Shown piece after piece: positions 55,219 to 64,000 of a DNA stretch of 64,000 bases. Every line of letters begins with the position of its first letter. Position 1 is the stretch's first letter. The notes under the pieces are model-generated. The model did no database searches. It saw only the letters and a list, made by a program, of their open reading frames with translations, and had not been told where the DNA came from. Location of the stretch: assembly GCA_013141175.1 (NCBI GenBank), contig JABFRN010000001.1:868001-932000 (forward strand), written 5' to 3'. This stretch comes from Lysobacter sp. GTDB taxonomy: Bacteria > Pseudomonadota > Gammaproteobacteria > Xanthomonadales > Xanthomonadaceae. The position numbers were made by a program, and so were the translations under genes.

Positions 55219-56532
55219 ATGCAACTGCTCCGCATCCTGCCGCTGGCGATACGCTTGATCGTGCTGGCGACGCTGTGCGTCGTGCTGGCGGCGGCATCGA
55301 CCGCGCTGTTGACGCAATGGCTGCCCGCATGGGCCGCGGGCGCGATCGCTGCGGTGGTCGTCGGCACGCTGGTGGCCACGCTGATCTGGCGCACCGTCAC
55401 GCCGATGCGCGCGCTGTTCCGCGCACTGGCCGGCACGGTGGCGAGTTATCGCGACGGCGATTTCAGTTTCGGCATCACCTGGGACAAATACAGCGATCTG
55501 ATCGAGCTGGTGAATGCCCACAATGCGCTCGGCGACGCATTGCGCGAACAGCGGCTGTCGCTGGTGCAGCGCGAGCTGCTGCTCGACACCATGGTGCAGA
55601 ACACGCCCGTGGCGATGGTGCTGGTGGACGAATCGCAGCACATCGTGCTGGGCAACCTCGCGGCGCGCAAACTGCTCGGCGAAGGCCGGCGGCTGGAAGG
55701 CCGCAGCTTCGATTCGATTCTCGAAGCCACGCCGCAGGCGCTGCGCGACGCGTTCGAGCGCGGCGGCGACGGCATCTTCGCGGTCGGCGACGAAGACAAC
55801 GAGGACATCTTCCATCTCTCGCGCCGCGGCTTCCGGCTCAACGGCCGCCGCCACGAACTGGTGCTGCTGCGCCTGCTCACCGCCGAACTGCGGCGGCAGG
55901 AAGTGCAGACCTGGAAGAAAGTGATCCGCGTGATCAGCCACGAATTGAACAATTCGCTGGCGCCGATCGCCTCGCTGGCGCATTCCAGCGCGGAGCTGCT
56001 GAAACGCGGGCAATTGGAAAGACTGCCGATCGCACTGGCGACCATCGAGGAGCGCGCGCGCCACCTGGAAGGATTCATCCGCGACTATGCGCGCTTCGCG
56101 AAACTGCCGGCGCCGCGTCTTGAACCTCATGCATGGGGACGTTTCCTGGAACAGTTGCGCAGCCAGGTCGAATTCGCCTGGAACGGGCAACACGACGACG
56201 GCGTGGTGTCGATCGATGCGGCGCAGATGGAGCAGTCGCTGCTGAATCTGATCAAGAACGCGCACGAATCCGGCTCGCCGGCCAATGAAGTGCAGCTGAT
56301 CCTGCGCAAACTTCCGGAGGCATGGCGGATCGACATCCTCGATCGCGGCAGCGGCATGAGCGAAGCGGTGCTGGCGCAGGCGCTGCTGCCGTTCTATTCG
56401 ACCAAACGCCACGGTACCGGGCTGGGATTGGCGCTGACCCGCGACATCATCGAAGCCCACGGCGGTCGTATCGCGCTGCAGAACCGCGATGGTGGCGGGC
56501 TTTGGGTGAGTCTCACATTGCCCGCGCGCTGA
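55219..56532 (+). CDS. NtrY-like sensor histidine kinase
   Basis: 437 aa starting 4 nt after the regulator. Two membrane helices (residues about 10-58) with a very short periplasmic loop, a HAMP-like linker, a PAS domain (residues about 120-215), HisKA with His241 in VISHELNNSLAPIASLAH, and the HATPase with NLIKNAHESGSPAN and GTGLGLALTRDIIEAHGG. The HELNN box is typical of the NtrY/NtrB type. It likely senses a membrane or cytoplasmic signal through the PAS domain and phosphorylates the NtrC-type partner. Confidence 0.95.
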   Translation: MQLLRILPLAIRLIVLATLCVVLAAASTALLTQWLPAWAAGAIAAVVVGTLVATLIWRTVTPMRALFRALAGTVASYRDGDFSFGITWDKYSDLIELVNAHNALGDALREQRLSLVQRELLLDTMVQNTPVAMVLVDESQHIVLGNLAARKLLGEGRRLEGRSFDSILEATPQALRDAFERGGDGIFAVGDEDNEDIFHLSRRGFRLNGRRHELVLLRLLTAELRRQEVQTWKKVIRVISHELNNSLAPIASLAHSSAELLKRGQLERLPIALATIEERARHLEGFIRDYARFAKLPAPRLEPHAWGRFLEQLRSQVEFAWNGQHDDGVVSIDAAQMEQSLLNLIKNAHESGSPANEVQLILRKLPEAWRIDILDRGSGMSEAVLAQALLPFYSTKRHGTGLGLALTRDIIEAHGGRIALQNRDGGGLWVSLTLPAR

Positions 56533-56550
56533 TGTTTCGCGGTTTTTTGT

Positions 56551-56822
56551 GTGGGAGGGGCTTCAACCTGAAGTATCCCCACCTTTTCGAGTGTTTCAAG
56601 AAAGCATCGTCATCCCCGCGAAAGCGGGGATCCAGTGACTTTCAAGCTTCTGCGCAACGCAAAAACACTGGATTCCCGCTTTCGCGGGAATGACGGGGAA
56701 ATGACGGTCTCCGCCAATCCATCGATCCGTTTGATTTTCTCGAGGGAAAAGTGGGGATGCCTCGGGCTTCAGCCCCGGATGTTCTGACGAAGCTCCAGGT
56801 GTCCGGGTGAAGCCCCTCCCAC
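56551..56822. repeat. Nested palindromic repeat mosaic between the kinase gene and glmU
   Basis: An outer inverted pair (GTGGGAGGGGCTTCAACCTG at 56551 and its counterpart GGGTGAAGCCCCTCCCAC ending at 56822, with CCCCACCTTTT / AAAAGTGGGG inside) surrounds an inner one (GTCATCCCCGCGAAAGCGGG at 56609 and CCCGCTTTCGCGGGAATGAC ending at 56694). The inner unit looks inserted into the outer. No gene is seen in this 299-nt gap. Confidence 0.8.
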
Positions 56823-56831
56823 ATCATCCGA

Positions 56832-58202
56832 TCACTTCGATTTCTTCACCGGCCGCTTCCAGCCGTCGAGCGTCACCTGTTTCGCGCGCGCAACGGTCAG
56901 TTTGTCGTCGGGCGCCTCTTGGTTGATCACTGATCCGGCGCCGATCGTGGCGCCCTTGCCGATGCGCACCGGCGCGACCAGTGCGGCGTTCGAGCCGATG
57001 AAGGCGCCGTCCTCGATCGTGGTGGTGAACTTGTTGGCGCCGTCGTAGTTGCAGGTGATGGTGCCGGCGCCGATGTTGACGCCCGCGCCGATCACCGCAT
57101 CGCCAAGATACGTCAGATGGTTCGCCTTGCTGCCGAGGCCGATCTTCGCGTTCTTGGTTTCGACGAAATTGCCGATGTGCACGCCGTCGGCCAGCACCGT
57201 GCCCGGACGCAGGCGTGCGAACGGGCCGATCGTCACCGCGCCTTCGGTGTTCGCGCCTTCGAGGTCGCAGTGCGCGCGCACTTCGGTGCCGGCGGCGAGT
57301 TCGACATTCTTCAATCGGCAGAACGGGCCGACGCGTACGCCATCGCCGAGCACGACGCGACCTTCGAGGATCACGTTGGCATCGATCTCGACATCGCGGC
57401 CGACGAGCACCTCGCCGCGCACATCGACGCGATGCACATCGGCGAAACGCGCGCCGGCCACGCACAGCGCGCGCACCGCGCGCAGCTGGAACGCGCGTTC
57501 GAGCTGCGCCAGTTGCCACGGATCGTTGGCGCCTTCGGTTTCGACCGGATCTTCGACAGTCACTATTTCCGCAGGCACGAATTCATCCGCCGCCATCGCG
57601 AACACATCGGTGAGGTAGTACTCGCCCTGCGCGTTGTCGCTGGACAGGCGCTGCAGCCACGGCACCAGCGCGTTGGCATCGGCGGCGATGATCCCGGAAT
57701 TGACGATGCGGATGCGACGCGTGTCGGTGTCGGCGTCCTTGTGCTCGACGATCGCGGCGACGCGGCCCTGCGCATCGCGCACGATGCGGCCGTAGCCGGT
57801 GGGGTCGACCAGTTCGGCGGCAAGCACCGCAAGCCGGCCCGGCGCATCGAGCAGGCGCTGCAGCGTTTCGCTGCGGATCAGCGGCACATCGCCGTACAGC
57901 ACCAGCACGCGCGCATCCTCGGGCACGCCGGGGATCGCCTGCTGCACTGCATGTCCGGTGCCGAGCTGCTGCGCCTGCTCGGACCAGTGCAGATCGGACT
58001 GATCGGCGAACGCGGCCCGCACCTGATCGCCGCCATGACCGTAGACGACATGGATGCCGGCCGGTCCCAGCGCACGCGCGCTGGCGATGACGTGGCCCAG
58101 CATCGGCACGCCCGCGATCGCCTGCAGCACTTTCGGCAGTGCGGACTTCATCCGCTTGCCTTCGCCTGCGGCCAGGACGATGACGTGAAGGGGTGCGCTC
58201 AT
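56832..58202 (-). CDS. glmU: Bifunctional GlmU: glucosamine-1-P acetyltransferase / UDP-GlcNAc pyrophosphorylase
   Basis: 456 aa with GGAG upstream of the ATG at 58202. The N-terminal uridyltransferase has [17 protein letters not shown] and LYGDVPLI; the C-terminal left-handed beta-helix has hexapeptide repeats and [15 protein letters not shown]. It makes UDP-GlcNAc for peptidoglycan and LPS. Standing alone on the minus strand, convergent to the kinase gene and divergent from the GT-C-like gene. Confidence 0.98.
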   Translation of the reverse strand: MSAPLHVIVLAAGEGKRMKSALPKVLQAIAGVPMLGHVIASARALGPAGIHVVYGHGGDQVRAAFADQSDLHWSEQAQQLGTGHAVQQAIPGVPEDARVLVLYGDVPLIRSETLQRLLDAPGRLAVLAAELVDPTGYGRIVRDAQGRVAAIVEHKDADTDTRRIRIVNSGIIAADANALVPWLQRLSSDNAQGEYYLTDVFAMAADEFVPAEIVTVEDPVETEGANDPWQLAQLERAFQLRAVRALCVAGARFADVHRVDVRGEVLVGRDVEIDANVILEGRVVLGDGVRVGPFCRLKNVELAAGTEVRAHCDLEGANTEGAVTIGPFARLRPGTVLADGVHIGNFVETKNAKIGLGSKANHLTYLGDAVIGAGVNIGAGTITCNYDGANKFTTTIEDGAFIGSNAALVAPVRIGKGATIGAGSVINQEAPDDKLTVARAKQVTLDGWKRPVKKSK

Positions 58203-58294
58203 GGGAACTCCGGGGCCGGGGGTCGGGGCATTTTAGCGGCACCGGCTGCTACGATGCCGGCCGGCTTTCCATCCATTCCCGCCATCGGCCTCGC

Positions 58295-60313
58295 ATGTCC
58301 GTCGCTCCGCCTTCCGCCACGCCTGCGCCATGGCCACGACTGCTGGTCGCCGCTGGCGTGCTGGCGACGTTCGCGGGCCTGATCGCCCATGAGACATGGC
58401 GCGCGCTGCCGATCGAACGCTTCGCGCTCTCGCTCGCATTGGCGTTGATCGCATGGATGCTGGCGTGGCCACTGAAGCGATGGCTTCGCGTCTCGTGGGC
58501 GACGGCGCTTGTCGCTGTCTGGTGTGCCGCCCTCGCGCTCTATGCCGGCCCACTGCAGGTGCTTGCGACCGCTGTGCTCGGCCTCGGCGCACTGTCGATC
58601 GGGCTGCGGCTGACGCCCGATGCGCTGCCTGCACGCATGGCCGTGGCCGCCACGGTCGGGCTGATGGTCGTCGCCGGGCTGGCCGGCTGGGTGATCACGC
58701 TGCCGATCCACAGCGTGTGGCTGTGGTCGCTTGTACTGCTGATGTCGATCGCATGGCAGCGGCATGCGCTGCTGCACGCCACGCGAATCACGACGACTGG
58801 CTGGAATCAGGCGGTCGCAACGTCGCCCCGCGCGGCGGCGCTGTGCGTGATGCTGTTCGGCCTGACCTCGACCGCCTGCTGGTTGCCCGCGCTGCAGATG
58901 GACGATCTGACCTATCACCTCGGCCTGCCCACGCAGCTGATGCAGCACGCGCGTTACGCGCCGGCAGCGGAGTACCAGGTGTGGTCGTTCGCGCCGTGGG
59001 CCGGCGATGTGTTGCACGGCATCGCATCGGTGCTGTCGCGCCGTGAAGCGCATGGCGCAGTGAACGCACTGTGGCTGGCCATGGCTGCAGGCGCGGCATG
59101 GTCGATCGCATCGAGCCTGCGCGCGAGCACGAGCGAACGCTGGGCATCGCTTGCGCTGTTCGCGAGCCTGCCGCCGTTGGCGTGGATCGCTGCGGGCATG
59201 CAGACCGAGCTCGCCGCCACCGCCGTCACGCTGGCGCTGGTGGCGGTGATCGTGGCCGACACGCCCGGACGGCTGTGGGCGGGCGCTGTGCTGTTCGCCG
59301 GGCTGTTCGCGCTGAAACCCGTCCACGGGATGGCCGCGCTGCCGCTGTTGCTGTACGCCGGCTGGACACGCTGGCCACTGTGGCCATGGCGTCGACTGGC
59401 GACTGCATCGCTTCTGTTCGCAGCGCTGGCGCTGTCGAGCTACGCGCAATCGTGGCTGGCGACCGGCAATCCGGTGTTGCCGGTCTTCAATTCGGTCTTC
59501 CAGTCGCCCTATTTTCCGTCGGAGCAGTTCAACGATCCGCGTTGGCATGCCGGCTTCAGGCCCGATCTGCCGTGGCGGATCACCTTCGATACCGCGCGTT
59601 ACGTCGAGGGCTGGGACGGCGGATTCGGCTTCGTGTTGACCGCACTTTCGGGGCTGTGGCTGCTGCAGCTGTTTCGCCCCGGAAAACGCATATTGATGCT
59701 CGCCGTCACCGCAACCGTGCTGTTGCCGCTGATGCCGATGCAGTACGCGCGCTATGCATTTCCAGGCGTTGCGCTGCTGGCGGTGCTGCTGCCGATCGGC
59801 GGCGAGATAGCACTCGGCCGCCGAATGTTGTCCTGGCTCGTCGTTGGCGTGTGCGTGCTCAACCTCGCGTATCAGGCCAACGCCAGTTGGCTGCATCACT
59901 CGGCCGCACTGAAACGCACCATCCGCAGTCCCTTCGACGACACCGCGACACTGCAGGCGTATCTGCCCGAGCGTGTGCTGCTGCGCCGACTGCCCCGGGA
60001 CGACACCGGTCTGGTGCTCGCCACCGATCCCGCGCGCGGTTTCATCGCCGAACTCGGCGGACGCGGACGCGCGCTGTCGTCGCATGATCCTTCGCTGGCG
60101 GCAGCGGCGCTGCGCGCGAATGGCGACCTTTCCGGCGCCGCCTGGACCGGGCTGTTTGCGCGGGAACGTATCCGCTGGGTGCTGTTGAATACGGATACCG
60201 CGACTCCAGCATTGCGCGCTGGGCTTGCGCGCGCTGGCGCGAAACGCGATGCGACGCTCGAATCCTTCGAGCTGTGGCGTCGACCGGCGGCAACGGGCGA
60301 AGTCTCGCCATGA
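58295..60313 (+). CDS. GT-C-like polytopic membrane protein, putative glycosyltransferase
   Basis: 672 aa from the ATG at 58295. About 11-13 hydrophobic segments run through residues 15-560, followed by a soluble C-terminal domain of about 110 residues. The acidic pair in QMDDLTYHLGLP, in the first large periplasmic loop, is where GT-C enzymes keep their catalytic Asp. It overlaps gtrA by 4 nt (ATGA), and GtrA proteins flip lipid-linked sugars, so a role in decorating a surface glycan with polyprenyl-phosphate sugars is likely. Exact donor and acceptor are unknown. Confidence 0.8.
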   Translation: MSVAPPSATPAPWPRLLVAAGVLATFAGLIAHETWRALPIERFALSLALALIAWMLAWPLKRWLRVSWATALVAVWCAALALYAGPLQVLATAVLGLGALSIGLRLTPDALPARMAVAATVGLMVVAGLAGWVITLPIHSVWLWSLVLLMSIAWQRHALLHATRITTTGWNQAVATSPRAAALCVMLFGLTSTACWLPALQMDDLTYHLGLPTQLMQHARYAPAAEYQVWSFAPWAGDVLHGIASVLSRREAHGAVNALWLAMAAGAAWSIASSLRASTSERWASLALFASLPPLAWIAAGMQTELAATAVTLALVAVIVADTPGRLWAGAVLFAGLFALKPVHGMAALPLLLYAGWTRWPLWPWRRLATASLLFAALALSSYAQSWLATGNPVLPVFNSVFQSPYFPSEQFNDPRWHAGFRPDLPWRITFDTARYVEGWDGGFGFVLTALSGLWLLQLFRPGKRILMLAVTATVLLPLMPMQYARYAFPGVALLAVLLPIGGEIALGRRMLSWLVVGVCVLNLAYQANASWLHHSAALKRTIRSPFDDTATLQAYLPERVLLRRLPRDDTGLVLATDPARGFIAELGGRGRALSSHDPSLAAAALRANGDLSGAAWTGLFARERIRWVLLNTDTATPALRAGLARAGAKRDATLESFELWRRPAATGEVSP

Positions 60314-60693
60314 GCCTGCATCGGCAAGGCCGGCATTACCTGCTGATCGGCGGCGTGCAGTGGCTGCTCGACTGGGGCGTGATGGTGATGCTGAGCCATC
60401 TCGGCATGGCGGTCGAAGCGGCGAACATCTGCGGGCGCATCAGCGGCGCGGTGTTGGGATTCTGGCTCAACGGCAAATTCACCTTCGCCGGCGACGATAC
60501 CCGGATCGGCGGTACGCAGCTGCGCCGGTTCGTCCTGATGTGGCTCTGCACCACCGCCGCCAGCACCTGGGCGATGGGCCAGATCGACGATGTCTTCGGC
60601 CTGCAGTGGGCGTGGCTGGCGAAGCCCGCCGTGGAAATGGTGCTCGGCGTGTTCGGCTTCGTGCTGTCGCGGCATTGGGTCTACAAGGCCTGA
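60310..60693 (+). CDS. GtrA family membrane protein (putative lipid-linked sugar flippase)
   Basis: 127 aa, four transmembrane helices; begins MSLHRQGRHYLLIGGVQWLL, with the family's GFWLNGKFTF and FVLSRHWVYK. GtrA-type proteins are thought to flip undecaprenyl-phosphate-linked sugars. Its start overlaps the stop of the GT-C-like gene. No GtrB-type cytoplasmic glycosyltransferase gene is in the window. Confidence 0.92.
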   Translation: MSLHRQGRHYLLIGGVQWLLDWGVMVMLSHLGMAVEAANICGRISGAVLGFWLNGKFTFAGDDTRIGGTQLRRFVLMWLCTTAASTWAMGQIDDVFGLQWAWLAKPAVEMVLGVFGFVLSRHWVYKA

Positions 60694-60701
60694 AGGCATT
60701 T

Positions 60702-60773
60702 GCAGGAGCGACGGAAGTCGCGACCGGCAGCGGAAACGCTTCGGAAAGCGGTCGCGACTTCCGTCGCTCCTAC
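60702..60773. repeat. GAGCGACGGAAGTCGCGAC palindromic repeat (family C, copy 2)
   Basis: Arms GCAGGAGCGACGGAAGTCGC (60702-60725 region) and GCGACTTCCGTCGCTCCTAC (60754-60773) form a long inverted repeat between the convergent gtrA and atpC genes. Confidence 0.9.
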
Positions 60774-60788
60774 AGAAGCACGAACGAA

Positions 60789-60810
60789 AACGCCGGCTTG
60801 CGCCGGCGTT
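60789..60810. terminator. Terminator-like hairpin of atpC / gtrA
   Basis: AACGCCGGC-TTGC-GCCGGCGTT with an A-run before and T-run after, 22 nt from the atpC stop; it should work for the atp transcript on the minus strand. Confidence 0.85.
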
Positions 60811-60832
60811 TCGGTATCGCGGATGCGTCGAA

Positions 60833-61255
60833 TCAGTGCTTGAGATTCTTGCGCAGGCGCTCCAGCGCGCTCAGCTGGGCGAGACTCATCGCCAGCTGGG
60901 TCTGCGCTTCTTCGGCGCTCATCTTCGGATCCTTGTGCTGCAGCGCGCGTTGCGCTTCTTCCATCGCCGCGCGGACTGCCGCTTCGTCGATGTCCTGCGC
61001 ACGTACCACGGTGTCGGCCAGCACGGTCACGACCTGCGGCTGCACTTCGAGGATGCCACCGGAGATCGCGAAGTCCAGCACTTCGCCGTTCGCCTGGGTA
61101 ACGACGACCTTGCCCGGCTTCAACCGGGTGATCAGCGGGGCGTGGCGCGGCGCGATGCCGAGTTCGCCCTGCTCGCCGGTGGCGACGACGAGCGTGGCCT
61201 CGCCGTGGAAGATCTCGGCTTCGGCGCTGACGATGTCGCAACGGATGGTGGCCAT
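60833..61255 (-). CDS. atpC: F1F0 ATP synthase epsilon subunit
   Basis: 140 aa from the ATG at 61255 ([20 protein letters not shown]). The N-terminal beta-sandwich has [13 protein letters not shown] and the C-terminal helical hairpin ends [11 protein letters not shown]. It regulates the F1 motor. Last gene of the atp operon, 117 nt after atpD, with a GC-rich palindrome in the gap. Confidence 0.97.
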   Translation of the reverse strand: MATIRCDIVSAEAEIFHGEATLVVATGEQGELGIAPRHAPLITRLKPGKVVVTQANGEVLDFAISGGILEVQPQVVTVLADTVVRAQDIDEAAVRAAMEEAQRALQHKDPKMSAEEAQTQLAMSLAQLSALERLRKNLKH

Positions 61256-61279
61256 GAGTAAATGCCTTTCTTCTTTGTC

Positions 61280-61367
61280 CCCCTCTCCCGCATGCGGGAG
61301 AGGGCTGGGGTGAGGGTGCGGGCGCGGCGCCCCCACCCTAACCCTCCCCCGCACGCGGGGGAGGGGA
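61280..61367. repeat. GC-rich palindromes between atpD and atpC
   Basis: CCCTCTCCCGCATGCGGGAG and CCCTCCCCCGCACGCGGGGG each fold on themselves and also pair with each other as a larger structure. A family distinct from those in the other atp gaps. Confidence 0.8.
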
Positions 61368-61372
61368 CACGA

Positions 61373-63749
<2,377 letters not shown>

Positions 63750-63761
63750 CTCTTTCTTCCC

Positions 63762-63846
63762 GTAGGGTGGGCCCTGGCCCACCATCGTGACTTCGCCGTT
63801 TCGACCTCTCGGTCCGCCGCAGCGGTGGGCCAGGGGCCCACCCTAC
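63762..63846. repeat. GTAGGGTGGGCC palindromic repeat between atpA and atpG
   Basis: Arms GTAGGGTGGGCCCTGGCCCA (63762-63781) and TGGGCCAGGGGCCCACCCTAC (63826-63846) almost fill the gap between atpA and atpG. Confidence 0.9.
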
Positions 63847-63852
63847 GAACGC

Positions 63853-64000
63853 TTACCAGGAACCGGTCTTCACGAACTCTTCGATGCCGGCCTTGAACGC
63901 CGCTTCGAGTTCGTCGTTCCAGTCGCCCGCTTCGTTGATCTTGGCCAGCACATCGCCCTTGGTGTTGAGGAAATGGGCGTGCAGGGCGTCCTCGAACGCG
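63853..64000 (-). CDS. atpA: F1F0 ATP synthase alpha subunit, C-terminal end (partial)
   Basis: The gene runs off the right edge. The 48 residues seen include FEDALHAHFLNTKGDVLAK and the end FKAGIEEFVKTGSW, typical of the AtpA C-terminus. Order atpA-atpG-atpD-atpC is standard. Confidence 0.95.
   Translation of the reverse strand, partial: AFEDALHAHFLNTKGDVLAKINEAGDWNDELEAAFKAGIEEFVKTGSW

Overview
The window comes from a high-GC gammaproteobacterium, most likely Xanthomonadaceae/Lysobacteraceae (Lysobacter or a close relative). The grounds are the GC-rich codon use, many short palindromic intergenic repeats of the kind common in Xanthomonas, Stenotrophomonas and Lysobacter, a protein with a recognisable Xanthomonas type IV secretion effector tail, and housekeeping genes (ahcY with an SAH riboswitch, metF, erpA, glmS, glmU, atpAGDC) in an arrangement typical of that family. 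The genus is an inference; no rRNA gene is present.

Layout. 1-3.7 kb: the 3' end of a non-ribosomal peptide synthetase (C-A-PCP-TE; the A-domain specificity residues read as cysteine), whose last 170 bp are repeated in a 317-bp tandem duplication. 4-5.4 kb: a small secreted cysteine-rich protein and a putative T4SS effector joining a CheD-like deamidase domain to an XVIPCD-like tail. 5.6-12.9 kb: three hydrolase genes on the minus strand: a very unusual amidase-like/alpha-beta-hydrolase/caspase fusion, a thermolysin-like metallopeptidase starting 6 nt after it, and a secreted S9 peptidase. 13-18.7 kb: ahcY and metF, which share an operator-like site, with an AT-richer insert between them holding a three-gene graspetide-like RiPP operon (precursor, ATP-grasp ligase, membrane protein), each gene overlapping the next by 4 nt. 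18.8-22.3 kb: the DUF6776-like, erpA, nudC, ampE operon. 22.4-28.3 kb: a DUF4126 protein, a degenerate REC-GGDEF-EAL protein, a hybrid histidine kinase and a stand-alone CZB protein. 28.4-31 kb: bfr, bfd, rppH, tRNA-Met, queD and a phasin gene. 31.2-36.5 kb: a tetR-MFP-RND efflux operon with a palindromic operator. 36.5-40.5 kb: bioD, fRMsr, a TfoX C-terminal-domain protein, and a cobalamin riboswitch with a btuB-like receptor. 40.6-42.9 kb: a cytosolic S8 protease preceded by a gene for a free-standing prodomain-like protein. 43-48.3 kb: dinB, a cysteine synthase/desulfhydrase homologue, a di-heme protein and glmS. 48.4-56.5 kb: a MacAB-type ABC transporter operon with a near-perfect sigma-54 promoter, followed by an NtrC-family regulator and NtrY-like kinase. 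56.8-64 kb: glmU, a GT-C-like membrane protein with GtrA, and atpC, atpD, atpG and the end of atpA.

How it fits together. The housekeeping backbone (atp, glmU, glmS, ahcY, metF, erpA) is interrupted by accessory modules: specialised metabolism (NRPS, graspetide), peptidase/conflict modules, efflux and signalling. The strongest candidates for undescribed biology are the graspetide-like operon, the amidase/hydrolase/caspase fusion with its metallopeptidase partner, the CheD-XVIPCD protein, and the S8 protease with a separate prodomain-like partner.
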